From NCBI GenBank assembly GCA_016200225.1, contig JACQFD010000026.1, forward strand, positions 142,077 through 206,076: a DNA stretch of 64,000 nt, in the 5' to 3' direction. A model generated the notes under the pieces. The model was not told where the DNA came from. It saw only the letters and a list, made by a program, of their open reading frames with translations, and searched no databases. The DNA is from Planctomycetota bacterium. GTDB taxonomy: Bacteria > Planctomycetota > UBA1135 > JACQFD01. Below, piece by piece: positions 16,621 to 24,672 of this stretch; positions within the stretch are counted from its first letter, which is position 1, and each line of letters begins with the position of its first letter. A program made the translations under genes and the position numbers.

Positions 16621-18126
16621 TCAGGGAATCATTTCCCCGCGGGCGCTGTGCGCGGACGCCTGCGTGATTCGAACATTAACAAACTCGCCCGTGAGCTCGG
16701 GCGATCCGTCGAAATGGATTTCGAGATTCTCGGGCGAACGGCCGCCCGCGCGCCCCTGTTCGCGATCGGCGAATTCGACCAAAACAGGCCGTGCGGCGCC
16801 GACGTAGCGCCGCCATCGCGCGAGTTGCGTCTCCTCCGCGATCTTTAATAATTCCGTGTTGCGCGCCGCGATGACGTCGTTTTCGATTTCGGCGCGCGCG
16901 AACGCGGCCGTCCGCGGACGGGGCGAATATCTAAATATAAAATTCTGTGCAAATCCGATCTCGCGGAGCAGATCGCAGCTCTTTTGAAAATCCGAGTCGC
17001 TCTCGCCCGGAAATCCGACGATCCAATCCGACGATAACTCAATATCGGGAACGCGTTTTCTTAATTTATCAATTCGCCTTCTATAACTATCCACCGTGTA
17101 GCCGCGCCGCATTTCGCGCAGAACCGCGTCGCTTCCGCTCTGCGCCGGAATCGGAAGAAACGGCATCGCGGACGGAACTTCGGCGAGCGCGGCAATGAGC
17201 GAGTCGTCGAGATAGGCAATGTGATTGGTAACAAGTCGAATGCGTTCGACGCCCGGAATCGCGCCGATTCTTCGTATCAATTCCGAAAGACGCGGAATGG
17301 CGGGCGGCCCTTCGAAATCGATTGGAACGGCGAGCGTCGCGACCGCGGGCGCCGCCGCCGCGTCGGATTGTAAATATTCAGGAACGGCGGAACCGCCATC
17401 GGCGAGCACGCGGCGGTAACCCATCGACTCCGCTTCGGTCGGCGACGCGAGATCGTAACCGTAGGAATTTACAGTTTGACCAAGTAATACAATTTCGCGC
17501 ACGCCGTCGGCGACCAGCCAGCGCGTTTCCTCGAGAATATCGCCGATCGTCCGCGAACGGACGCGGCCGCGCGTCGCCGGAACGATGCAAAATGTACAAT
17601 TTAAATCGCAGCCGCGCATCACGGCGATGTACGCGGAAGGCGCCCGCTCGACGCGGTCCTCGCGTTCGACCTGCACTTCGACATTTTCGTCAATAGCAAT
17701 AATCGGCCGTTCGCCCGCGCGCACGCGCGCGACGAGTTCGGGCAGGCGCGGAAACTCGCGCGTTCCGGCGATGATATCGATATGCGGCGCGCGACGTAAC
17801 AATTCGGCGCCCTCGCGCTGGGCCTGGCAGCCGAGGATGGCAACAATAAGTCCGGGGCGTTTGCGCTTCAGACGCTTCAAATCGCCGAGGCGGCCGTACA
17901 CGCGGTCTTCGGCTCCGCCGCGCACCGAGCAGGTGTTGATTGCAATAATATCCGCTTCCTCGGGCACGTCGGTGAATCCGAATCCCTTCGCGCGAAGACG
18001 TCCGCCGACCAGTTCGGAATCATACTTATTCATCTGGCAACCGAATGTTACCAATTGAACCTTCGACTGCGCGCCCGCCTCGGCCGCGCGGCGCGGATCT
18101 GTTAGTTTCGTCGGATCGTTAATCAA
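16621..18126 (-). CDS. miaB: tRNA-2-methylthio-N6-isopentenyladenosine synthase MiaB
   Basis: A 501-residue radical-SAM methylthiotransferase that adds the methylthio group to isopentenyl-A37 of tRNA. The N-terminal UPF0004 domain has its three cluster cysteines (VTFGCQMNKYDSE, INTCSVR, ILGCQAQREG). The radical-SAM site is VMRGCDLNCTFCIVPATRG, and LGQTVNSYG and SDWIVGFPGE follow. The C-terminal TRAM domain is present. Between LGQTVNSYG and the helix LSELIRRI lies an insert of about 55 residues rich in Ala and Pro. Inserts at this place occur in some relatives. It sits in a run of minus-strand genes between ribD and a membrane protein gene. Confidence 0.95.
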   Translation of the reverse strand: MINDPTKLTDPRRAAEAGAQSKVQLVTFGCQMNKYDSELVGGRLRAKGFGFTDVPEEADIIAINTCSVRGGAEDRVYGRLGDLKRLKRKRPGLIVAILGCQAQREGAELLRRAPHIDIIAGTREFPRLPELVARVRAGERPIIAIDENVEVQVEREDRVERAPSAYIAVMRGCDLNCTFCIVPATRGRVRSRTIGDILEETRWLVADGVREIVLLGQTVNSYGYDLASPTEAESMGYRRVLADGGSAVPEYLQSDAAAAPAVATLAVPIDFEGPPAIPRLSELIRRIGAIPGVERIRLVTNHIAYLDDSLIAALAEVPSAMPFLPIPAQSGSDAVLREMRRGYTVDSYRRRIDKLRKRVPDIELSSDWIVGFPGESDSDFQKSCDLLREIGFAQNFIFRYSPRPRTAAFARAEIENDVIAARNTELLKIAEETQLARWRRYVGAARPVLVEFADREQGRAGGRSPENLEIHFDGSPELTGEFVNVRITQASAHSARGEMIP

Positions 18127-18180
18127 CGGCGGGATTTCAATTGTTGGGGCGAACAGGATACTTGCGCGGCAACCAATAAT

Positions 18181-19890
18181 CTATTTCGGAGCCAACTTCA
18201 TGCGCTCGATGAACCCGGCGAGCCTGACTCTGTCCTCTTCGTATCCGGGCAACTTGGTCATTTCGCGGGCCGCCTGCAGGAGCGCCTCGTCCTGAAACGG
18301 ATGACGAAGGGAGCGATCCGGCCACGTTTCGACTCCGGGCACAATCCGCGAGTCGCGTCGTTCTGTCACTCGAAGAAAAATCGGGACCGTCGCGACGCAC
18401 GCGACGACCACCGCAATGGCCGCCGTCCGGGCGTGAAAGGGCGCGTTCGGCGCCGCTTCCGACGGTTCCGCGGCGGCGGAATCGCGAATCGCGCATTTAA
18501 ACAGCCACGCGGCGGCGCCGGCGGCGACAAACGATACAAAAATGTCGGCGGGCAGCGGCAATTCCTTGTTTTGATGGAGCGCGAGCGCGGCGCGTTTACA
18601 AATATAAATAATACAAATTCCGAACAGGAACGCGTCGGCGGCGCCGCCGCGTCGGCGCCATAGCACCGCGGCGGCGACCGCGAGAGCGCCGGCGATCGCC
18701 GTGAGAAACTCCGGTTTTTGTAATATGAACGCCATCGATTGTAATAATTCCGAATATGTATAAAAATTGGTCTCGCCCTGCCAAAGGAGCGCGGTCGACC
18801 AGAGACCGGCTGCGAACAGCATCGTTCTCGAAAGACCGCCGCCGAGCGCGCATGCGGACGCGATCCACGGCAGAATGACAATCGACGCGGCCGCGAGGCC
18901 GCGATTGCCGAATGAACCGGTCCCGAGCCACCAGCAGTACCATGACGCCTGATGAAAGATGTGCAGCGCCAGCGCGGCGGCCGTCGCGACCGCGAACGCG
19001 CGCCATCCGCGCCGCGCGCGGAAAATTTGTATTATTATCAATACGACACCGGCGGCGTAGATCGGATGATATATAAATAATCCGTGCCACGGATGAAAGA
19101 ACACTTCCGCGAGCTTCGGATGCGCGAAGTCCACGCTCCACCATTCCGCGTCGCCGAAAAAATAGGGCGATTTCATGGCGTCGCCCGTCATCCAGCGTCG
19201 CGTCACGGCGACCTGCCACGCGCAGGCGGCGAACGGAATGCTAAGAAACAGCGCCGACGCCACGAATCGCGCGCGGCCGATGTCCTTGGTTTTCACAAGC
19301 TGCCACAACAGCGCCGCGAAGGCGACGAGAGCGTAAATAATCAATTGCGGCCGCGTGATAATTAATATTCCCGCGGCGGCGCCCCCCGCTGCGAATCTTA
19401 ATAAATCCGGGAGACCCCCCGGAATCATCGCGTACACGAGCAGGGCGAGGCTCGCGAGCGTAAACAATTCCGACGAAAGCGAAAATGCGTAAAAACCGGC
19501 GTGCGTGCCTAGAAAGACGAGCGCGCAGGCGCGAAGTCTCGCGTTCGGTCCGCTCCCGGCCGTCATGATCGACGCGATTTGATAGATACAAATCCAGAGA
19601 ACGAAACTCGCGGCGACGCCGGCAAGCCGGATCGAGAAGTCTTCCGAAAGGAGTCCGAATGTTAATATATGCGGCAATGCAAACAGAAATCCGGGGCCGT
19701 GGGACCATTGCGACATCGGCTGGCCCGCCGGCGACAACTGTTCACAGCGGATTTCGTTCGCGTTTCCCGCGGCGGCCACGCGCGACCAATCATAATAATG
19801 AACATAATCCGCGCCTTTGCGAAGCGCGAGCGCCGCGACCAATCCCGCGAGCAATACGAACAACACAGGGAGCGGGCGCGGTCGCGGCAT
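18181..19890 (-). CDS. Polytopic membrane protein, probable GT-C-like glycosyltransferase
   Basis: A 569-residue protein with about ten to twelve hydrophobic helices. After the first helix a periplasmic loop reads GADYVHYYDWSRVAAAG, and further loops are rich in Trp, His and Tyr (GDAEWWSVDFAHP, FFHPWHGLFIYHPIY). This pattern resembles GT-C lipid-linked-sugar transferases of the PMT/ArnT group, but I do not see a decisive motif. The C-terminal tail after the last helix is about 90 residues and soluble (ERRDSRIVPGVETWPDRSL). It starts 8 bases after the deiodinase-like gene and is probably in the same operon. Substrate unknown. Confidence 0.7.
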   Translation of the reverse strand: MPRPRPLPVLFVLLAGLVAALALRKGADYVHYYDWSRVAAAGNANEIRCEQLSPAGQPMSQWSHGPGFLFALPHILTFGLLSEDFSIRLAGVAASFVLWICIYQIASIMTAGSGPNARLRACALVFLGTHAGFYAFSLSSELFTLASLALLVYAMIPGGLPDLLRFAAGGAAAGILIITRPQLIIYALVAFAALLWQLVKTKDIGRARFVASALFLSIPFAACAWQVAVTRRWMTGDAMKSPYFFGDAEWWSVDFAHPKLAEVFFHPWHGLFIYHPIYAAGVVLIIIQIFRARRGWRAFAVATAAALALHIFHQASWYCWWLGTGSFGNRGLAAASIVILPWIASACALGGGLSRTMLFAAGLWSTALLWQGETNFYTYSELLQSMAFILQKPEFLTAIAGALAVAAAVLWRRRGGAADAFLFGICIIYICKRAALALHQNKELPLPADIFVSFVAAGAAAWLFKCAIRDSAAAEPSEAAPNAPFHARTAAIAVVVACVATVPIFLRVTERRDSRIVPGVETWPDRSLRHPFQDEALLQAAREMTKLPGYEEDRVRLAGFIERMKLAPK

Positions 19891-19898
19891 CGCTTATT

Positions 19899-20549
19899 TT
19901 ATGTTTTTTTAGCCTTGCGCGAGGCGGGCGCGCTCGCGGCCGCGGAAACGTGCTTCCGGATCGCCGCGTCGAGCGCCGCCGGGTCGAATCGCGCGGGCCC
20001 GGGTTCGCCGCGGAAAAGCACGCGCCCGTCGGTGCCGATTAGATATAAACGTTCGGGCCAGGCCGCGTAATCCTCGCAAGTTTTATTATCGATTCCGTCG
20101 ATCGCGTTCGGCAGCGTGAGCGCGAGCGATTTTTTGCAAATATTCGCGTTCTTGACGCGTTCTTCGGCGGTCGACGGATCCTTTAACTCCGCGACGCCTT
20201 TGTTCTTCGGAATCGTCGCGCCGTTCTTGTCGAGCGGATGCGCTTCTTTAATATAAATAAAAAGGAAGTCGACCGAATCTTTGTAATCGTTATACAAATC
20301 CTCGATGCGCCTGCCCGAGGCGCGAAACGGCGGTCAAGTGTAGCTTCCGAAAACGAGCGCGACGGGTTTCGATTTGCGCAATTCGTCGAGTTTGACGCGC
20401 GCCTTGCTCTCCGGCACCGCGAGGTCGAACACGGGCGCGATCGAGCCTTCGGCCGGCCCCGAGGACGAGCGCGCGCCCTTTCCGGATTGTTGTAATAATA
20501 ATATTGCCGCGGCGAACAGCACGACGCGCGGAACGGGAATTCGTATCAT
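19899..20549 (-). CDS. Deiodinase-like thioredoxin-fold selenoprotein (in-frame UGA read as Sec)
   Basis: The ORF track gives two pieces (20334-20549 and 19899-20297), but they share one frame and are joined by TGA at 20334-20336. Read through, the product is 216 residues with a signal sequence, a thioredoxin-like start (GSIAPVFDLAVPES) and the active site GSYT-U-PPFRASGRR with U as residue 72. LYNDYKDSVDFLFIYIKEAHP and, later, AYAAWPERLYLIG-type segments follow (here EDYAAWPERLYLIGTDGRV). This is the iodothyronine deiodinase family pattern GSxTUPPF plus YIxEAHP. A SECIS-like hairpin follows the UGA. The start overlaps the creatininase stop (ATGA). Bacterial members are likely redox enzymes; iodothyronine activity is not implied. 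A nonsense-mutated pseudogene is the alternative. Confidence 0.85.
20307..20336 (-). promoter_or_regulatory. Sec UGA codon with bacterial SECIS-like hairpin
   Basis: On the minus strand the UGA is followed by ten bases, then GCGCCT, the loop CGGGC and AGGCGC, a perfect six-pair stem. Sixteen bases separate UGA from the loop, and the loop has G in its second position. This fits the known bacterial SECIS pattern for SelB-dependent recoding (short stem inside the coding region, 16-37 bases to the loop, G among the first two loop bases). Confidence 0.75.
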
Positions 20550-21304
20550 TTGTTTGCTCCATGAGGATCGCCCGCCGCGGCCTCCGCGACCAGCGAGGAA
20601 AGAATGTCATAAATGCGTTCGCCTTCGGCCGCGCTCGCGGACGCGGGATCGCCGCAGTAGGCGTCGTCCATGCCGCATTCTTTAAATGTGGCCGCGCCCT
20701 GTTTCATTTTCTCGGGTAATGCTATAAATAACGCGGGCAACGCGCGGCGCAATTCTTCGCGCACGAGTCCGGGCCCGGCGGCCATCACGAGCGACGATTC
20801 GAAATTCCCAGCGTGGCACGATCCGGTCGCGTATTCGCCGCCAATGCGCTCCGCCGCGCGTCTTTTTGTAAACTCCACGAGTCGCGACGGCACGCCCGTC
20901 CGGGATTCCGACGCGGCCGCGGCGTCGCGCAGCGATTGTAAGTGTTCGGGTTCCAGATGTAATGTAACAATTAAAATGCGCGCCGGTCCCGCCGACGCGA
21001 GCGCGTCGAGCACGGCGCCGGCAAATTCCGCGGCCGCTTTTTTAGTAATCGAGGCGCGGCCCGGAAAACCACGCGCAAAATCGGTGACCGCGAACGGCAA
21101 CGGCGGAGCCACGAACGCGCGCGTTCCCGATTGTTGTAATTTCGCCGCCGCGCGCCGCGACGTTTCAACCGAAAGAATCGTGTCGGTCCCGAGCGGCAGA
21201 TGGGGACCGTGCGGTTCGATCGAACCCGCCGGTAAAATCAATATCGATCCGGGAATCCGGGCACCGGACTCGGGTGATGTAAGATCGGCGAGATTTATTA
21301 ACAT
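20546..21304 (-). CDS. Creatininase family amidohydrolase
   Basis: A 252-residue protein of the creatininase/MftE fold. The N-terminal metal-binding motif is complete: LPAGSIEPHGPHLPLGTDT. The second site is GSCHAGNFESSLVMA, matching the usual HAGExETS with Glu replaced by Asn, so one metal ligand may be altered; the later Glu is kept. LIVTLHLEPEHLQSL replaces the usual NGHGGN motif, a further departure. Such enzymes cleave cyclic amides or act in peptide and cofactor maturation; the substrate here cannot be assigned. Its stop overlaps the start of the deiodinase-like gene, so the two are coupled. Upstream lies the 160-bp inverted-repeat element. Confidence 0.8.
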   Translation of the reverse strand: MLINLADLTSPESGARIPGSILILPAGSIEPHGPHLPLGTDTILSVETSRRAAAKLQQSGTRAFVAPPLPFAVTDFARGFPGRASITKKAAAEFAGAVLDALASAGPARILIVTLHLEPEHLQSLRDAAAASESRTGVPSRLVEFTKRRAAERIGGEYATGSCHAGNFESSLVMAAGPGLVREELRRALPALFIALPEKMKQGAATFKECGMDDAYCGDPASASAAEGERIYDILSSLVAEAAAGDPHGANK

Positions 21305-21322
21305 CCGGAAAAGCGGAGACTG

Positions 21323-21482
21323 GAAGTGGTTTCATAAGTATCTCGAAGAGCGAGCGCGAGCAATCTTCGTTCAGCGCGAGGCGCCGCGCCGCAGACGACC
21401 CAGTTGGGTCGCCGAGGACGAGGCAACGATGCGATGGGCGAAGAGAGCCGCGCGCAACTCGAGAGACTTTTGAAACCACTTC
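21323..21482. repeat. 160-bp inverted-repeat element (MITE-like or structured RNA)
   Basis: The ends GAAGTGGTTTCATAAG and CTTTTGAAACCACTTC are inverted repeats with one mismatch in sixteen. Ten bases, AGACTGGAAG, are repeated directly at 21317-21326 and 21484-21493, the left copy overlapping the terminus. Inside is a small palindrome, CGACCCAGTTGGGTCG. There is no ORF. It lies between divergent genes. It could be a non-autonomous mobile element or a folded RNA; copy number would tell. Confidence 0.65.
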
Positions 21483-21516
21483 TAGACTGGAAGCGCATGT
21501 TCATTACATTAGTTGA

Positions 21517-23058
21517 ATGGCGCCGCGCGCACGACGGAAGTTCCTGTTTGCCATTCTAACGAACGCGACGCTCATTTTACTCGCAGAGGGCGCGGGGCGC
21601 CTCATCGCCCCCGCCGCGACAAAACCGGCGACGCCCGTCGAGTTTGTGGGTAATGAGATGGGCGGCAAGTTTCCGAGCGAGTACGACCCGCTCCTATTCT
21701 GGAAAATTCCCGCGGGCGGCCGCATCCCCGAATCGGGCGAAGCCATGAACACAAAAGGCTTTCGCGGCCCCGAATTCGCCGACCGCAAAACGCCTGGGAC
21801 GAAACGGATTCTTTGCATCGGCGATTCGAATACTTTTGGAATTGCAGTATCCGTCGACGAGACGTTCGCGCATCGTTTACAACGCTGGCTGTCGGTCCGC
21901 GGATCTTACGAAGTGATCAATTGCGGCGTGCCCGGATATAGCAGTTTCCAAATGTTACAATTATTGAAACTGCGCGGCGCGGAATGGCAACCCGACGTCA
22001 TTATACTATACGCCGGAGCGTGGAACGATTACACGCCCGCCGTGGGCCTCGACGACGCGCGCGCATTCGAGGTCACGTCCCGCGGCGCCTCTTGGCTGGC
22101 AAAATCGGCGATTTTCCGGTTCGCGGCGGAGCAGTTTACACATAACGATCCCGCCGCGGCGGCGGCGAAGCGAAAAAAATATATTGAAGTATGGTCGAAC
22201 GAAATCCGTCGCCCGGAGGGTGCGCGTCTCGAGAAACAACAATTCCGCGAAACGCTGGAACGCATCGCCGATCTCGCAAAATCGATCCATTCGGCGCTCG
22301 TCGTCGTGATTCCGCCGGCTCCGGTCGCGACGCGCGAGAAGTTTACAGATGGCGAAGTCTACGCATCCATCGTACGCGAAGTGGCGGCGGCACGGACCGT
22401 ACCCGCGGCCGACGCGCGCGCCGCGATGTGGCGTCCCGAAACCGGCCCGCGCGATCTCTTCGCGGATATCATCCATCCGGCGCCGCTCGGCCACGCGATT
22501 ATAACAAAATTGCTCGCGGAATCGTTGATACAATTACAAGCGGCGCCCGCCGCCCCGGCGCCGCCGGAGGCGATTCTCGCCGAGCCGCTGGATTTTAAGA
22601 AAATACAGAAAACGGCGCGGCACGCGACCGGCGACCCCCCAAAACCGATGGACGCGGCGGCGGCCGCGGCCGTCGATTCCGTCACCGTCGCGCTGCAGAT
22701 TCCGCACCGCATCGAATTCCCTAATATAAAGATTTCCGGCGCGGCATCGCTCGTGATCCAGCCCGCGATTTTCACGCGCGCGAGTCTCGATCCCGAGGAA
22801 TTGAAGGACGATCCGAAAGTTAAGAAACACGTCGGACCCGTTGAATTTAATATTTATGTCATTCGCGCGTCGGGCGAGAAAATTCGGGTTCTGCGGGCGT
22901 CTCACGAATGCGAAAATACAAAAATCTGGTCGGATACGTGGCCCGCGCGCGCAGATCTTGCCGCATTCGGCGGCGAGAATGTTACAATTGCGTTCGAAGC
23001 TTCCGGAACCGCCTTTGGCGCGAGCTGGGGCGTCCCGAAGCTCTGGGCGTTTCGTTAA
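21517..23058 (+). CDS. SGNH/GDSL hydrolase family protein, membrane-anchored
   Basis: A 513-residue protein with a short basic N-terminus and one hydrophobic segment (LFAILTNATLILLAEGA), so probably exported and anchored. The SGNH blocks are visible: Ser in LCIGDSNTFGIAV (block I), Gly in INCGVPGYSSFQ, Asn in YAGAWNDYTP and the Asp/His pair in FADIIHPAPLGHAII. This predicts an esterase or O-acyl hydrolase, often acting on surface polysaccharides. Residues after about 340 form a separate, mostly beta domain with an alanine-rich linker (DAAAAAAVDSVTVALQ); I do not recognise it. No neighbour suggests a substrate. The start ATG is the first in frame. Confidence 0.82.
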   Translation: MAPRARRKFLFAILTNATLILLAEGAGRLIAPAATKPATPVEFVGNEMGGKFPSEYDPLLFWKIPAGGRIPESGEAMNTKGFRGPEFADRKTPGTKRILCIGDSNTFGIAVSVDETFAHRLQRWLSVRGSYEVINCGVPGYSSFQMLQLLKLRGAEWQPDVIILYAGAWNDYTPAVGLDDARAFEVTSRGASWLAKSAIFRFAAEQFTHNDPAAAAAKRKKYIEVWSNEIRRPEGARLEKQQFRETLERIADLAKSIHSALVVVIPPAPVATREKFTDGEVYASIVREVAAARTVPAADARAAMWRPETGPRDLFADIIHPAPLGHAIITKLLAESLIQLQAAPAAPAPPEAILAEPLDFKKIQKTARHATGDPPKPMDAAAAAAVDSVTVALQIPHRIEFPNIKISGAASLVIQPAIFTRASLDPEELKDDPKVKKHVGPVEFNIYVIRASGEKIRVLRASHECENTKIWSDTWPARADLAAFGGENVTIAFEASGTAFGASWGVPKLWAFR

Positions 23059-23088
23059 TTAAACAAACAAAAGCGGCCCGAACGATCG

Positions 23089-24672
23089 TTAGTCTCTCTT
23101 CAGCGGCATCGCGCGGAGGATTTTTCGATCCGCCTTGCCGCGATCGCCGCGCGGAATCGCGTCGAGCACGTCCATCCAGCGCGGATATTTGTATGGAGCC
23201 ATGTTTTTCTTGGCATGCGCGCGAAGATCCGCGAACAGCGATTCGGACGCCGCGAAACCCGCGCGCAGCACAATGAATGCGCGCGGTTTGACGAGCCCAT
23301 CCTTGTCCGGAACGCCGATAACGCAACACTCGGCGATCGAAGGATGTTTCAATAAACAATTTTCGATTTCGAGCGGCGAAACCCAGATTCCGGAGACTTT
23401 GAGCATGTCGTCTCCGCGGCCTTCATAAATAAAAAATCCGTCCGCGTCGCGCCGGAACATGTCGCCGGAGACGCACCATTCGCCGCGAAAAACTTCGGCG
23501 CTCCTTTTCTTATCTTGAAAATAACCTAAAGACTGGCTCTCGCCGCGAACCCACAAATAACCGGGTTCGCCAGCCGGAGCGTCGGCGCCGTCGGGGCCGA
23601 CCACGCGCGCATCGTAACCCGGGACGGCCTCGCCAAGCGTGCCGACGCGGACGCGCCCCGGCCGGTTGGATATATAAATATGAAACATTTCGGCCGATCC
23701 GATTCCGTCGAGAATCTCGATTCCGAAGCGGTCGTACCAACGTTTATACAGTTCCGCGGGCAGCGCCTCGCCGGCCGAAGTTAACAATCGCAGCGGGCGC
23801 AGATCGCCGGCGGACAGATTTTCGATTTGTAACATTCCGGCGATCGACGTCGGCACGGAACAGAGAATCGTCGGTTGGAATTTCCTTATTTTTTGAACCA
23901 TCGTCTCCGGCGTCGATCGCTCCTCGAACACGGCGGTCGACGCGCCGACGGCGAAAGGAAACATCAGATTGACGCCCGTCGCATATCCGAAGAATAATTT
24001 AGAAACCGCGAGCGTGCGGTCGCCGCGGCGGATGCCGAGCACTTGCTTTGCGTAACATTCGGTATTGTATGCAAAATCGACGTGGCGATGGACCGCGGCC
24101 TTCGGTTTGCCCGTCGATCCGGATGTAAACAGCCACGCGGAGACGTCCTCCCGGTGCGTGTCCGCCATCGCGTCGTCCGCCGGCGCCGCGGCCACGGCGC
24201 GTTGCCAGGTTTCGAATTTTACATTTCCGCCGTCCGCGGGCGCGCCGCCGACAAAAATGGCGAATCTTAAATATCGCGATTTCGCGATCGCGGGCAGAAG
24301 CCGGTCGGCCGCGGCCGCGTCGAGAAATGCTACGCGCGCTTTTGTATATTCAAAGTAATGTTCGAAATCCTCGGTCGTCACGAGCGGGTTCACCATCGCG
24401 AACACGGCCCCCGCCTTCAACACGCCGAACCACGCTGCTATAAATTCAGCGCCGTCGGGGAGTATGATTAATACGCGCTCCTCGGAGCGCACGTCGCGCT
24501 CCGCGAGGGCATTCGCGACGCGATTCGATAGTTCGTGTATCTGTCGATAAGTAAAATTCGCGCGATCCGTAAAAACCGCCGCCGCGTCCGCGAAGCCCTC
24601 TTCGAGGCGCGACGTTAGAAAATACCGCGCCATATTGAAGCGCGCCGGAAATTCGGGCGGAGTGACGTTCAC
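23089..24672 (-). CDS. Benzoate-CoA ligase family protein (aryl-CoA ligase)
   Basis: A 527-residue adenylate-forming enzyme. I chose the GTG at 24672, which overlaps the dioxygenase stop as GTGA; the track start at 24699 adds nine residues. The AMP-binding motif is LFTSGSTGKPKAAVHRH. LDGIGSAEMFHIYISN and GDMFRRDADGFFIYEGRGDDMLKVSG mark the benzoate/2-aminobenzoate-CoA ligase branch, and the C-terminal catalytic lysine lies in DRGKADRKIL. The N-terminal FPARFNMARYFL is also typical of that branch. It would make an aromatic CoA thioester at the cost of ATP. Coupling to tryptophan dioxygenase points to anthranilate or a kynurenine-derived acid as substrate, but this is inference. Confidence 0.88.
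   Translation of the reverse strand: MNVTPPEFPARFNMARYFLTSRLEEGFADAAAVFTDRANFTYRQIHELSNRVANALAERDVRSEERVLIILPDGAEFIAAWFGVLKAGAVFAMVNPLVTTEDFEHYFEYTKARVAFLDAAAADRLLPAIAKSRYLRFAIFVGGAPADGGNVKFETWQRAVAAAPADDAMADTHREDVSAWLFTSGSTGKPKAAVHRHVDFAYNTECYAKQVLGIRRGDRTLAVSKLFFGYATGVNLMFPFAVGASTAVFEERSTPETMVQKIRKFQPTILCSVPTSIAGMLQIENLSAGDLRPLRLLTSAGEALPAELYKRWYDRFGIEILDGIGSAEMFHIYISNRPGRVRVGTLGEAVPGYDARVVGPDGADAPAGEPGYLWVRGESQSLGYFQDKKRSAEVFRGEWCVSGDMFRRDADGFFIYEGRGDDMLKVSGIWVSPLEIENCLLKHPSIAECCVIGVPDKDGLVKPRAFIVLRAGFAASESLFADLRAHAKKNMAPYKYPRWMDVLDAIPRGDRGKADRKILRAMPLKRD

Noticed and set aside
20298-20336. Frameshift or sequencing error splitting the deiodinase-like gene
   Set aside because: Both parts are in the same frame, so no frameshift is needed; the only break is a TGA at the known Sec position with a SECIS-like hairpin.
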